Source of the DNA: UBA7672 sp044224605 | Lineage (GTDB): Bacteria; Pseudomonadota; Alphaproteobacteria; Caulobacterales; Hyphomonadaceae | NCBI GenBank assembly: GCA_044224605.1 | Contig: JBGAKC010000025.1 | Span: 8,709-72,708 of the forward strand | DNA length: 64,000 bases | Direction: 5' to 3' | Part shown: one piece after another, positions 10,049 to 19,851 of the stretch | Layout of the letters: each line of letters opens with the position of its first letter | Numbering within the stretch: the first letter of the stretch is position 1 | Program-made: the position numbers and the translations under genes | Notes under the pieces: generated by a model | Seen by the model: the letters and a program-made list of their open reading frames with translations, nothing else | What the model was told of the DNA's origin: nothing | The model's database searches: none

Positions 10049-10345
10049 TCAGCTGCGATAGGACGTCGTCCCACGGCGATGGGGCAGGTTACTGACGGGC
10101 GCCTGCGCCAGAGCCCGTTGTCTTGCCTGCTTTCTGGCGGGCGCCCTCGCCGGCTCCATGACTGGCTTCATGACTGGCTCCAGGGCCGCCGCCAGGCGGC
10201 TCAGCTGGTCCTTGAGGGCAAGGTTGAGACGTTTCAGCCTCAAGAGCCTGATGCTGTCGGGCATCGGCCGCCTTTGCTCTGACTCGATTGCTTCTCGGAT
10301 GACGCCCTGACGAAACAGCAGGGCCCGGATCTTTCGCAGTGACAT
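10049..10345 (-). CDS. small DUF465 (YdcH-like) protein
   Basis: From the ATG at 10345 (MSLRKIRALLF) the protein has 98 residues. The middle matches the DUF465 pattern of a short helical hairpin: REAIESEQRRPMPDSIRLL followed by RLKRLNLALKDQLSRL. The C-terminal third is a low-complexity tail rich in Ala, Pro, Arg and Gln, and contains a short VMKPVMEPARAPARK run. An upstream start at 10405 is possible but less likely. The function of DUF465 proteins is not known. They are small cytoplasmic coiled coils. Confidence 0.6.
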   Translation of the reverse strand: MSLRKIRALLFRQGVIREAIESEQRRPMPDSIRLLRLKRLNLALKDQLSRLAAALEPVMKPVMEPARAPARKQARQRALAQAPVSNLPHRRGTTSYRS

Positions 10346-10405
10346 GTTTTGCTCCCGTACCTGGTTGTCGGGAGCGAGCGATGCGGCCTGGAGGACATAC
10401 GACAC

Positions 10406-10862
10406 CGAGCCTACACCGGGAACTCCCGATGCGGTCCGACATCGCGTGCGCGCAGCAATCCGCTATCGCACGCCAGAGGGGCCCGGTCCGCATTGAGACG
10501 ATGGGAAGGCCGATCGCCCCGTTCAACTGCCGCACAGGATATTTCTTGATCACGGACGTGCGAGGCGAGGTCTGACCGGCCGGTCAATGCTGAGCCCAAT
10601 GAGCAACCCAACACCCCGTCCAGCGTCCTCCTGAACGCCTTGTTAAGCGTAGACGCCTGCATTTCCCGACCGGTTCGAGAAGCGTGTGCAACAATCCCCG
10701 GGGTCTTAGGTCCGCCTAACGGCCACGTCACCATCGGAAGAACACTGTTGGGCTCAGCGCTTCGCTTACCGACCTGCTCTTCTGCGCAATTGGTTGACGC
10801 CCGCTACGCCTTTGCGGAATGACGCATATCCGCCCTATTCAAGCGATCAAACCCTTCACGCA
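10406..10862. other. 457-bp intergenic region before tsaE
   Basis: No protein gene or RNA is supported here. A TTGACG box at 10794-10799 could be the -35 element of the promoter for the tsaE operon, with only a poor -10 match (GAATGA) 17 bp further on. The rest shows no repeat or terminator that I could recognise. Confidence 0.4.
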
Positions 10863-11348
10863 ATGACGCACCGCGTGCTCACGCTCGACCTGTCTGACGA
10901 CGCCGCCACGGCCGCCCTCGGCGCGCGGCTGGGCGCGGCGGCGCGTCCAGGCGATGTCATTGCGCTCTACGGTGATCTTGGCGCGGGAAAGACGACGCTT
11001 GCCCGCGGCCTGATCCAGCATGTGATGGGCGCGGGAATTGAGGCGCCCAGCCCCACCTTTACGCTTGTCCAGACCTATCAGGGGCCCGATTTCCCGATCT
11101 GGCATTTCGACCTTTACCGTCTCAACGAACCCGGCGAAGCGCGGGAACTTGGACTGGAAGAGGCTGTGGATGGGCTCGCGCTCATCGAATGGCCCGAAAG
11201 ACTGGGTCGTGATCTTCCCCACGCCAGGCTCGAAGTTCGGCTAAGCTTCGGGGGCCCTGAACGAATCGGGGCGGGCCGAATCGCCCGCCTTGTGGACCTC
11301 GACGACTGGAGTGCGCGTATCGATGGCGACTGGCGCCCAAAGCAATGA
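10863..11348 (+). CDS. tsaE: tRNA threonylcarbamoyladenosine biosynthesis ATPase TsaE
   Basis: From the ATG at 10863 the protein has 161 residues, the usual size. The Walker A motif GDLGAGKTTLARGL is at about residues 40-53, followed by the family segment SPTFTLVQTYQG and the WHFDLYRL and LIEWPERLG motifs. TsaE is the ATPase that drives turnover of the TsaD-TsaB complex making t6A at position 37 of ANN-decoding tRNAs. A TTG at 10794 would add 23 residues without family similarity. Its stop overlaps the amgK start by four bases (ATGA), so it heads the operon. Confidence 0.93.
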   Translation: MTHRVLTLDLSDDAATAALGARLGAAARPGDVIALYGDLGAGKTTLARGLIQHVMGAGIEAPSPTFTLVQTYQGPDFPIWHFDLYRLNEPGEARELGLEEAVDGLALIEWPERLGRDLPHARLEVRLSFGGPERIGAGRIARLVDLDDWSARIDGDWRPKQ

Positions 11349-12433
11349 ATAACAACCTGCGTAGCAGTGAAATCCAGGAATTCCTCACCCGCACCGGCTG
11401 GGGCGAGGCCGCGCGCACGCCTTTGAACCAGGACGCCTCAACCCGCCGCTATGAGCGCCTGCGCCGCAAGACCGAAACGTCCATGCTGATGGACGCACCG
11501 CCGCTCGAATCCCAACCCTGCCCGCCTGAAGCCACCGAGGAGGAACGGATCGCCCTCGGCTGGAACGCTGTCTCGCGTCTCGCCGCCTCGCGCGTCGAAG
11601 CCTTCGCCGCGCTCTCGGCATACCTGCGCACGCTCGGCCTCTCGGCGCCCGAAGTCATGGACCAGGAAATCGCCAAAGGCCTCGCCCTGCTCGAAGACCT
11701 TGGCGATGATGTGCTCGCCGAAACCATCCGCCGCGGCGCCGACGAGAGCCAGCTCTACGCCGCCGTTGGCGAAGTCCTCGCCGCCATCCACCGCGCCGAG
11801 GCGCCGTCCAAGCTTCCTTATCGCGGCGGCGAGTGGCCGATCCTCCCTTACGATCACCTCGCCCTCTCCGCCAATGTCGATCTCTTCGTCGAATGGATGC
11901 CGCAGCGCGATCTCCAGATGCGCATGAACGAGCAGACGCGCCTTCGCTGGGAGCGTGTGCGCGAGAACCTCGTCGGCATGGCCGAACATTTCCCGCGCGC
12001 CCTCATCCTGCGCGACACGCACGCCGAGAACTTCATCTGGCTGCCGCAGCGCCCCGGCCTCCAGCGCGTCGGCCTGCTCGACTTCCAGGACGCCGTCCTC
12101 GGCTGGGGCGAGTGGGACATGTCGATGCTGCTGCACGACGCCCGCCGCGATGTCTCGCGCGAAGCCCGCGAAGCCGCGATCCGCGCCTATCTTGATGGCA
12201 CGGGCGGCTCGCGCGCCGCGTTCGACGAGCGCTTCTCGGTCCTCGGCGCGATGAACACGATGCGCATCATGGGCATTTTCGCGCGCCTCGTGACGCGCGA
12301 CAAGAAACCCCGCTACGACCAGTTCCAGCCCCGCCTGCGCGGCCTGCTCAACGAGACGCTGAGCCATCCCACGATGGCCGAAGCCCGCGCCTTCGTCGAA
12401 GCCGTGGCGCCGCATCTGCTGGTCGCTGCATGA
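11345..12433 (+). CDS. amgK: N-acetylmuramate/N-acetylglucosamine anomeric kinase AmgK
   Basis: The 362-residue protein belongs to the aminoglycoside phosphotransferase fold. The N-terminal phosphate-binding region contains NQDASTRRYERL, and the catalytic core is LILRDTHAENFIWL followed by VGLLDFQDAVLG. AmgK phosphorylates the anomeric carbon of MurNAc or GlcNAc released during peptidoglycan turnover. The next gene, murU, uses the product, so the two form the MurNAc recycling route that bypasses de novo UDP-MurNAc synthesis and lowers fosfomycin sensitivity in species that have it. It overlaps both neighbours by ATGA. Confidence 0.92.
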   Translation: MNNNLRSSEIQEFLTRTGWGEAARTPLNQDASTRRYERLRRKTETSMLMDAPPLESQPCPPEATEEERIALGWNAVSRLAASRVEAFAALSAYLRTLGLSAPEVMDQEIAKGLALLEDLGDDVLAETIRRGADESQLYAAVGEVLAAIHRAEAPSKLPYRGGEWPILPYDHLALSANVDLFVEWMPQRDLQMRMNEQTRLRWERVRENLVGMAEHFPRALILRDTHAENFIWLPQRPGLQRVGLLDFQDAVLGWGEWDMSMLLHDARRDVSREAREAAIRAYLDGTGGSRAAFDERFSVLGAMNTMRIMGIFARLVTRDKKPRYDQFQPRLRGLLNETLSHPTMAEARAFVEAVAPHLLVAA

Positions 12434-13152
12434 AGATCACCACCGCCATGCTGCTCGCGGCGGGCCTTGGCACGCGCATGAAGCCGCTGACTGACAAGCT
12501 GCCCAAGCCGCTAATCGAAGTCGCCGGCCGCACCCTCGTTGACCGCGTGCTCGACAAGCTGGTCGCCCAGGGCGTCACCCGCGCGATCGTCAACGTCCAT
12601 TACCTTGCCGACCTGATCGAGGCGCACCTCAGGACACGCAAGGACATCGAGATCGTCATTTCCGACGAGCGCGCGCTTCTCTTGGAAACCGGCGGCGGCG
12701 TCGTGAAGGCGTTGCCGCTCCTTGGGCAGGATCCCTTCTTCGTCGTCAACACCGACGTCACGTGGGCGACGCCAGGCGACACTACCTTCGCGAAAATGGC
12801 CGAGGCCTACGACCCGAACGAAATGGACGCGCTGCTGCTCCTCGCCGACATGCACGCCACGCTCGGCTTTCGCGGCCCAGGCGACTTCTTTCTCGGCCAT
12901 GACGGCCACGTGCAGCGCCGCGGCGAGAAGCCCACCGCGCCTTACGTCTTCGCCGGCACGCACATCACCCGCGCCGACCTCCTCAAGAGCTATGAAGCCA
13001 AGCCCTTCTCCGCCAACACCTACTGGAACGCTTTTGGCCGCGCCGGCCGCCTCTACGGCACGGTGATGTCCCCCTTCTGGATGCACGTCGGCGACCCCGC
13101 CGGGCGCGATGAAGCCGAAGCGCGCCTCAAAACGATGGGGCCCGGAAGCTGA
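12430..13152 (+). CDS. murU: N-acetylmuramate 1-phosphate uridylyltransferase MurU
   Basis: The 240-residue nucleotidyltransferase opens with the signature AMLLAAGLGTRMKPLTDKLP, followed by KPLIEVAGRTLVDRVLDKL. The metal-binding FVVNTDVTW segment is at about residue 105. It converts MurNAc-1-phosphate and UTP to UDP-MurNAc, the second step of the recycling route started by AmgK. Its start overlaps amgK by ATGA. Its stop TGA overlaps the proposed CTG start of addB in the same way (CTGA), which fits translational coupling along the operon. Confidence 0.92.
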   Translation: MKITTAMLLAAGLGTRMKPLTDKLPKPLIEVAGRTLVDRVLDKLVAQGVTRAIVNVHYLADLIEAHLRTRKDIEIVISDERALLLETGGGVVKALPLLGQDPFFVVNTDVTWATPGDTTFAKMAEAYDPNEMDALLLLADMHATLGFRGPGDFFLGHDGHVQRRGEKPTAPYVFAGTHITRADLLKSYEAKPFSANTYWNAFGRAGRLYGTVMSPFWMHVGDPAGRDEAEARLKTMGPGS

Positions 13153-16100
13153 CGCGCAAACCTGCAGTTGGGGGCGTCTTCGCTGAAGGCTCGAAAGTCT
13201 TCTCCCTCCCCGGCTCGTCCTTCTTCCTCGACGAGCTGGCGAAGGGTCTCATCGACGCCACCCATGCGCGCGAGAATCCCGAACGCCTCGCCGACGCCCT
13301 GATCTTCACGCCCAACCAGCGCGCCGCCCGCGAGCTTGCTCATGCGCTCTACCGCGCCATGGGCGGCACGCTCCTGACGCCTGACATCCGCACGCTCGGC
13401 GACATCGACGAGGAAGACGGCATCGCCGCCTTCGGCCCCGACGCGCTCGAACTCCCGCCCGCCCTGTCCGCCGCAAAGCGCCGCGGCGCGCTTGCACGTC
13501 TCATCCAGGCCTGGCGTCGCGTCGAAACGAAAGAGAAGCTTCCGCCCGCCTCGCTCCTCGCCGCCGCCGACGAACTCGCAGCCCTCATGGACCAGGCCGC
13601 GCTCGCCGGCGGCGCCGACTGGGACAAGCTGAAAGCCCTCTCTGGCGAACTCGCCCCCAATCTCGCCGAACACTGGCAGGTCTCCGCCGACTTCCTCGAC
13701 ATCGTCATGCACGCCTGGCCCGACTATCTGAAGGAACAGGACGCGATCGATCCGCAGACGCGCCGCCTCGCCGCCGCCGAAGCGCTCAAGACCCGCTGGC
13801 GCAACGAACAGCCCGATCATCCCGTCATTATCGCCGGGTCCACCGGCACAGGCGCCGCCACGCGCATCCTGATGGGCGCCGTGCTCAAACTCCCGCGCGG
13901 CCTCATCGTCCTTCCCGGCCTCGATCCCGATCTCACCAACAAAGGCTGGGCCGCCGTCGCCGATGCCGCCAGCCACCCGCAGCACGCCTTCGGCGAAACG
14001 CTGAAATGGCTGAAGCTCAAACCGGCTGACGTCCGTCCCTGGCCCAACAGCGAAGAAACCCCGCGCGAGACCGCCCGCCGCCGCCTCCTCAACGAAGCCC
14101 TCGCCCCCGCCACTGAAACCCGAGACTGGACCGAACGCCTCGCGCATCTCGCTGCGCCCGCCAAGCCGCATGATCTCGTGACGCAAGCCCTCGACGGCCT
14201 CTCCCTCATCGAGGCGGAAGACGAAAGCGAGGAAGCCCTCGTCGCCGCCCTCCTCCTCCGCGAGACCCTGGAAACGCCCGACCAGACCGTCGCCCTCGTT
14301 ACCCCAGAATCCCAGCTCGCCCGCCGCGTCGCCGCGATCCTCGAGCGCTGGAGCCTCGACATCGCGCCGTCCTCCGGCGCGCCACTCTCGCGCTGCCAGA
14401 TCGGCGCTTTTCTCCTGCTCCTCTGCCGCTGGGTCCGCGACCCGGCAGAACCCGTCAGCCTTCTCGCTGTCCTCAAACACCCCTTCGCCAGCATCGGCCG
14501 TTCGCCGGACGTGCTGCACAAACTCGTCAGCGAAATCGAACGCGAAACCCTCCGCGGCCCCCGCCGCCACGCGAGGCTCGAAGACCTCGCCGACCGCCTC
14601 GAGAACCCACGCAACGACAATGAGGACGAAGAGCGCAGGAAGAAACCCCGCCCGCACTGCGCCGCCCTCGTGCGCGACATCGAGAGACTGCACTATCCCG
14701 CCCGCGCCGCCTTCTTCGATGCGCAGATCGACGGCAAGGCTGCCGCCGAAGCCATCGGCCGCCTCGCCGAAGCCATCGCCGGCGGCGCCCACATCTGGGG
14801 CGGCAAGGCCGGCGCACAGGCTGCACAGTTCATCACCCAGCTCGGCGAACTCTCCGACGCCATGGGTCTCATCGACGTCAACGACTTCCCCGACTTCGCC
14901 GAGACCGTCATGCAGCGCATGACCGCCGCGCCCGATGCGCCAGAACATCCCCGCATCGCCATCTGGGGTCCGCTCGAGGCCCGCCTGCAGCGCCGCGACC
15001 GCGTCATCCTCGCCAGCCTCAATGAAGGCTCCTGGCCGCGCCCGACGCCGGCCGACGCCTTCCTCAACCGCACACTGCGCAAGCAGCTCGGCCTGCCCGA
15101 TCCGGATGAACGCATCGGCCTCTCCGCGCACGACTTCGCCCAGATGGCCAACGCGCCCGAAGTCATCCTACTGCGCGCCAAACGCGTCGACGACAAGCCC
15201 GCCGTCGCCTCGCGCTGGCTCTGGCGCCTCCGCACGCTCGCCGCCGGCGGCCTCGATGGCCGCGACGCCGCCGAGCAGGCCCTCAAGCCCAAGCCCGGCC
15301 ACGACCCGCTCGTCTGGGCCCACGCCCTCCGCCACGCGGACAAGGTCACGCCCGCGAAAATGCCGACGCCCAGGCCGCCGGTCGACAAGCGCCGCCTCGA
15401 CAAGTTCTCGCCCAGCCGCGTCGTCACGCTGATCCGCGACCCCTACGCCGATTACGCCCGCCGCATCCTGAAACTCGAACCGCTCCGCCGCGTCGCCGAG
15501 GACATCGACGCCCGCGAGCGCGGCACAGCCGTCCACCTCGCCGTCGAGACGTTCGAGAGACAAGACAATGAACGCGCCATCGACGAACTGATCACCACCA
15601 GCCTCACCGAAGCCGGCGCCCCGCCCGAACTCATTGAGCTTGAAAAGCCGCTCTGGCTCCGCGCCGGCCAGGCCTATCTGCGCTGGTCCGCTGAGCGCGA
15701 ACACCACCGCATCGACTTTGCGACCGAGAAGAAAGCTAACATCACCTTCCGATCTTCTCTTGGTCCCGTCATCCTCGAAGCCACCGCCGACCGCGTCGAA
15801 AAACTCTCCGACGGCACGCTCGCCATCGTCGACTTCAAGACCGGCCAGCCCAAGACCGCGCCACAGGTCGAACGCGGCCTCGAACCCCAGCTCGCCCTTG
15901 AAGCCGCCATCGCGCGCGAAAGCGCCTTTGGCCATATCGGTCCCGCACCTACCTCCGAGCTGATCTATTTCCGAATGTCGCTCAGCGCCCAGACCATGAG
16001 CGAGAAGAACGGCCAGCCGCTGGAATTCGAGACCGGCACGACGATGCAGATCGCCGAAGCCGCCCTCGAAGGCCTGAAACACCTGATCGAGCAGTACGCC

Positions 16101-16217
16101 GATCCCGCCCAGCCCTATTACTCCAAGCCGCGCGTCGAATTCGCCTGGTCCGTCTCCGACTACGACAATCTCGCCCGCCGCGCCGAATGGACCACCGATG
16201 AAGGAGGCGAGGAATGA
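13149..16217 (+). CDS. addB: double-strand break repair protein AddB, probably with a CTG start
   Basis: The frame gives 1022 residues from a CTG at 13149, close to the usual AddB length. The first ATG in frame is at 13359, but the 60 codons before it are clearly AddB: VFSLPGSSFFLDELAKGL near the start and LIFTPNQRAARELAHAL after. The frame has a stop at 13110-13112 and no ATG, GTG or TTG between there and 13359. AddB is the inactive-helicase and nuclease partner of AddA. Its nuclease motif LAIVDFKTGQP is near residue 893. No four-cysteine iron-sulfur cluster motif is seen at the C-terminus. It overlaps addA by ATGA. Confidence 0.92.
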   Translation: MTRKPAVGGVFAEGSKVFSLPGSSFFLDELAKGLIDATHARENPERLADALIFTPNQRAARELAHALYRAMGGTLLTPDIRTLGDIDEEDGIAAFGPDALELPPALSAAKRRGALARLIQAWRRVETKEKLPPASLLAAADELAALMDQAALAGGADWDKLKALSGELAPNLAEHWQVSADFLDIVMHAWPDYLKEQDAIDPQTRRLAAAEALKTRWRNEQPDHPVIIAGSTGTGAATRILMGAVLKLPRGLIVLPGLDPDLTNKGWAAVADAASHPQHAFGETLKWLKLKPADVRPWPNSEETPRETARRRLLNEALAPATETRDWTERLAHLAAPAKPHDLVTQALDGLSLIEAEDESEEALVAALLLRETLETPDQTVALVTPESQLARRVAAILERWSLDIAPSSGAPLSRCQIGAFLLLLCRWVRDPAEPVSLLAVLKHPFASIGRSPDVLHKLVSEIERETLRGPRRHARLEDLADRLENPRNDNEDEERRKKPRPHCAALVRDIERLHYPARAAFFDAQIDGKAAAEAIGRLAEAIAGGAHIWGGKAGAQAAQFITQLGELSDAMGLIDVNDFPDFAETVMQRMTAAPDAPEHPRIAIWGPLEARLQRRDRVILASLNEGSWPRPTPADAFLNRTLRKQLGLPDPDERIGLSAHDFAQMANAPEVILLRAKRVDDKPAVASRWLWRLRTLAAGGLDGRDAAEQALKPKPGHDPLVWAHALRHADKVTPAKMPTPRPPVDKRRLDKFSPSRVVTLIRDPYADYARRILKLEPLRRVAEDIDARERGTAVHLAVETFERQDNERAIDELITTSLTEAGAPPELIELEKPLWLRAGQAYLRWSAEREHHRIDFATEKKANITFRSSLGPVILEATADRVEKLSDGTLAIVDFKTGQPKTAPQVERGLEPQLALEAAIARESAFGHIGPAPTSELIYFRMSLSAQTMSEKNGQPLEFETGTTMQIAEAALEGLKHLIEQYADPAQPYYSKPRVEFAWSVSDYDNLARRAEWTTDEGGEE

Positions 16218-19200
16218 CATTGCCTCCCAGTTCTACAATTCAAGAATGGCATGAATGGCCCGACTATGCCGCAGCCTCGGAAGGCCAGCGCCTCGCTGCT
16301 TTGCCCACCCACTCCGCCTGGGTCGAGGCCAATGCCGGCTCCGGCAAGACGAAAGTCCTGATCGACCGCGTCGCCCGCCTGCTGCTGAAGCGCGTCGAAC
16401 CGGATTCCATTCTCTGCGTCACCTACACCAAGGCGGCCGCCAGCGAAATGCAATCCCGTCTCTTCGCCCGCCTCGGCGACTGGTGCGTCATGGACGATGC
16501 AAGACTGCGCAAGGAACTCGCCAGCCTCGAGCATCGCCCCGAGACCGACTACGACCATGACGATATCGGCCGCGCCCGCGAACTCTTCGCGAAGGCGCTT
16601 GAGACGCCCGGCGGCCTGCGCATCGAAACGATCCACGCCTTCTCCGGCCGCGTCCTTCGCCGCTTCCCGCTCGAGGCCGGCATCGCGCCCGGCTTTTCCG
16701 AACTCGACGACGATGACGCCGCCGACATCTGGGACGCTGCCTTCCGCGCCATGGGCCGCCGCGTCGTACGCGGCGACACCGCCCTCGTTAAAGCCGCCCG
16801 CTTCGCCGCCGAAGCGGGCGGCGGCAAGGGCTTCGAAGCTGTCCGCGCCCTGCTCCCCCGCCGCGCCGCCATCCAGCGCTACATAGAGACAGCCGGCGGC
16901 ATCGAGGCAGCCGTCGACACGCTCCGCCAGAAGCTCAAGGCGCCTGCGGCGGGACCCGACGCACTCCTTGATCAGGCCATGGGCGCCGACCTTCCGCGCG
17001 AGGCGCTGAGGCGCGCCCTCACCGCCTTTGCTTCAGGCGGCAAGCGCGATCAGGAACAGGCCGCTCTCATCGAAACCGTCCTCTCGGACCAACCCGCCGA
17101 TGCGCGCTTCACCGCCTTGCGCAGCGTCGTCTTCAAGAAGGACGGTGATCTCAAATCGCGAAGCTATGTCTTCAGCAAGGGCGTCGCCACATCTCATCCT
17201 GTCGTCATCGATCTGTTCGACGTGGAAACCCCGCAAGGCTCGGAAACGCTCCGCATCCTGGCCGTCGCTGAAGCCCTCAACGCCGCGCGCCTCTTCGAAC
17301 GTTCCGCCGCGCTCCTCCGCCTCGCTGACACGCTGTTCGACGAATTCGACCGCCGCAAGCGCGCTCGCGCCGGTCTCGACTTCGACGACCTCATCGAAAC
17401 CACCTCGCGCCTTCTCACCCGCCGCCACGCCGCCGAATGGGTGCTATGGAAACTCGACGGCGGCATCTCCCACATCCTCCTGGATGAAGCGCAGGACACC
17501 AGCCCCGCCCAGTGGAACATCCTGAAAGCGCTCACCGCCGACATCTTCTCCGGCCACGGCGCAGTCCGCGACGATCAACGCACGCTCTTCGTGGTGGGCG
17601 ACCGGAAGCAGTCGATCTACTCCTTCCAGGGCGCCGACCCGGAATTCTTCCTCCTCCAGAAACAGAGCTTCATCGACAGCGCCGAAACCGCCGAGGTCGA
17701 TCACGAGATCCCCAGCCTCGCCATGTCCTTCCGCTCCTCGCCGGAAGTGCTCGCCTATGTCGATGCGGTCTTCGACACCGACGTCTTCACGCCCGACGCC
17801 CCCTTCACCATCGCGCCGCCCGATACGGCCGACGCGATGCGCCACACCTCCTTCCGCCGCAACGAACCCGGCTCGGTCGAACTCTGGCCGCTCGAACCGA
17901 AGAACGATGTCGAACCCGCCGAACCATGGACCGCGCCCAAGGGGCAGGAATCCGCCGCGAGCCCCAAGGCCCGTCTCTCCACGCGCATCGCGAAGTTCAT
18001 CCGCCGCGAGATCGACGCCGGCGCCGCCGTGTGGGATCGCAAGGAACAGCGCCCCTGCCGCCCCGGCGACTTCCTCATCCTCGTCCGTGGCCGTACTGGC
18101 GGCCTCTTCGACGGCATCCTTCAGGCCCTGAAACGCGAGAACATCCCCGTCGCCGGCGCCGACCGCATCCAGCTCCTGGATTCGCTCGCCGTGCAGGACT
18201 TGCTCAACCTCGTCCGCTTCGCGCTCTGTCCGGAAGACGATCTCGCCCTCGCCGAGATCCTGAAAGGTCCCTTCGCCGCCGTCGCCGCCGGCGACGGTTC
18301 TGAACTGAAATGGCTCGACGACGAGCAACTCTTCGCCATCGCCAACCCGCGCACCGGCCGTCTCTGGCCCGCCGTGCAGGAAGCCAGGCTCCCGATCACC
18401 GCCTTCCTCGAAAACGTGCTTGAGCGCCGCCACCAGCCGCCCTTCGAATTCCTCACCCACGCGCTCGAACGCGGCGTCGGCCTCCCCCGCCCCGGCTGGG
18501 AGCTGATCCTCTCCCGCTTCGGCGGCCCTGCACGCGAGCCCGTCACGGCCTTGATCGACCGCGCCGCCGCGTTCGATGTGGGCGATGCGCCCAGCCTCCA
18601 GCTCTTCCTCGACGCCATCGAGCGCCGCGGCGGCGAGGTGAAGCGCGAACTCTCCGGCCCCCAGGACGAGGTTCGCGTCATGACCGTCCATGGCGCAAAA
18701 GGCCTTGAAGCCCCCATTGTCATCCTGCCCGATACCTGCTCGGCCCATCGCGGCGAACGCGACGGCGTCTTCGTGACCGAAGACGGCGCACCCATCTGGG
18801 CAGGCTCGAAATCGAACGATATCGAACTCAGCGCCAAGCTGCGCGCCGTCGCCGAAGCCCGCGCGCTGCGCGAACACCGCCGCCTGCTCTACGTCGCCCT
18901 CACGCGTGCACAGGACCGCCTCATCGTCTGCGGCGCCTTCGCCGGCCACCCGAAAAGCGCGGGCCACGCAGAGACCTCGTGGTACACTGTCGCCAGTTCC
19001 GCGATGCAGCGCCTCCTCGCCGCCGGTGCGGCCAACGAAGTTGAGGACGGTGACCGCCCCATCCTCCGCTTCGGGCCCACGCCCGAACGCCTGATCCCCG
19101 CCACCATCGCCGCCCGTTCGGCCACACAACTCCCCGCCTGGCTCACGCGCCCGATCACGCTCGAATTCAAGGGCCGCATCCTCTCGCCCTCGAACCTGTC

Positions 19201-19753
19201 GCCCGCCTTGGAGCCGCCCGTCATTTCGCCCTTCGGGGCAGGCCGCGCCGAGCGCCTGCGCCGCGGCTCGCTCATCCACATGATGTTCGAAGTCCTGCCC
19301 GAACTCCCGCCGAAGTCCCGCCGCAAGGCGGCAGAGGCCTACCTCAAGAAACAGCCCGACCTCACCCCCGCCCAGCGCAAGGAAATGCTCGAAGCGACGC
19401 TGGGCGTCCTCGAGGACAAGGCATTCGCCTCAGTCTTCTCCCCGGGCGGCCGCGCCGAGGCGCCAATTATTGGAAGGATCGGCGAGGACACGATCTCCGG
19501 CCGCGTCGACCGCCTTGTTGTCACCGACGCCGAAATCCTGATCGTCGACTACAAGACGGATCGTCCCTCGCCGCCCGACATTTCCGGCGTCGGCGAGGCC
19601 TATATCGCCCAGCTGGCCGCCTATCGCGCCGTGTTGACGCAGCGCTGGCCGAACCGTCCCATTAGGTGCCTGCTGGTCTGGACAGATGGCCCAAGACTCA
19701 TGGAAATACCCCCCTCCGCGCTGGACAGGGCGCTCAGGGCCCAAATCCTTTGA
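16214..19753 (+). CDS. addA: double-strand break repair helicase-nuclease AddA
   Basis: The 1179-residue protein is a UvrD/RecB-type helicase with a C-terminal RecB nuclease. Walker A is EANAGSGKTK at about residues 38-46; Walker B with its neighbours is ILLDEAQDTSPAQW; other helicase motifs include VVGDRKQSIYSFQGA, VMTVHGAKGLEAPIV and LLYVALTRAQDRL. The nuclease motif ILIVDYKTDRP is near residue 1110. With AddB it resects DNA ends and loads RecA, replacing RecBCD in Alphaproteobacteria. It overlaps the addB stop by ATGA, so the two subunits are translated together. Confidence 0.96.
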   Translation: MTLPPSSTIQEWHEWPDYAAASEGQRLAALPTHSAWVEANAGSGKTKVLIDRVARLLLKRVEPDSILCVTYTKAAASEMQSRLFARLGDWCVMDDARLRKELASLEHRPETDYDHDDIGRARELFAKALETPGGLRIETIHAFSGRVLRRFPLEAGIAPGFSELDDDDAADIWDAAFRAMGRRVVRGDTALVKAARFAAEAGGGKGFEAVRALLPRRAAIQRYIETAGGIEAAVDTLRQKLKAPAAGPDALLDQAMGADLPREALRRALTAFASGGKRDQEQAALIETVLSDQPADARFTALRSVVFKKDGDLKSRSYVFSKGVATSHPVVIDLFDVETPQGSETLRILAVAEALNAARLFERSAALLRLADTLFDEFDRRKRARAGLDFDDLIETTSRLLTRRHAAEWVLWKLDGGISHILLDEAQDTSPAQWNILKALTADIFSGHGAVRDDQRTLFVVGDRKQSIYSFQGADPEFFLLQKQSFIDSAETAEVDHEIPSLAMSFRSSPEVLAYVDAVFDTDVFTPDAPFTIAPPDTADAMRHTSFRRNEPGSVELWPLEPKNDVEPAEPWTAPKGQESAASPKARLSTRIAKFIRREIDAGAAVWDRKEQRPCRPGDFLILVRGRTGGLFDGILQALKRENIPVAGADRIQLLDSLAVQDLLNLVRFALCPEDDLALAEILKGPFAAVAAGDGSELKWLDDEQLFAIANPRTGRLWPAVQEARLPITAFLENVLERRHQPPFEFLTHALERGVGLPRPGWELILSRFGGPAREPVTALIDRAAAFDVGDAPSLQLFLDAIERRGGEVKRELSGPQDEVRVMTVHGAKGLEAPIVILPDTCSAHRGERDGVFVTEDGAPIWAGSKSNDIELSAKLRAVAEARALREHRRLLYVALTRAQDRLIVCGAFAGHPKSAGHAETSWYTVASSAMQRLLAAGAANEVEDGDRPILRFGPTPERLIPATIAARSATQLPAWLTRPITLEFKGRILSPSNLSPALEPPVISPFGAGRAERLRRGSLIHMMFEVLPELPPKSRRKAAEAYLKKQPDLTPAQRKEMLEATLGVLEDKAFASVFSPGGRAEAPIIGRIGEDTISGRVDRLVVTDAEILIVDYKTDRPSPPDISGVGEAYIAQLAAYRAVLTQRWPNRPIRCLLVWTDGPRLMEIPPSALDRALRAQIL

Positions 19754-19851
19754 AGGGTGCGCCCGTGAACCCTCCGTTTAGCGGGGCTCTGTTCAATGGA
19801 GGCCGGTCCGACCCCACTTGAGGCGAGCCAGTTTTCTAGGGATCTTTGTCC

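Noticed and set aside
13053..15131. A 692-codon open frame on the minus strand across addB.
   Set aside because: It is the reverse-strand shadow of a GC-rich gene. The sequence is Gly/Glu/Ala-biased without family motifs, and the plus-strand AddB motifs are clear.
17444..19279. A 611-codon minus-strand open frame across addA.
   Set aside because: It runs antisense to well-conserved helicase motifs and has no domain of its own. High third-position GC explains it.
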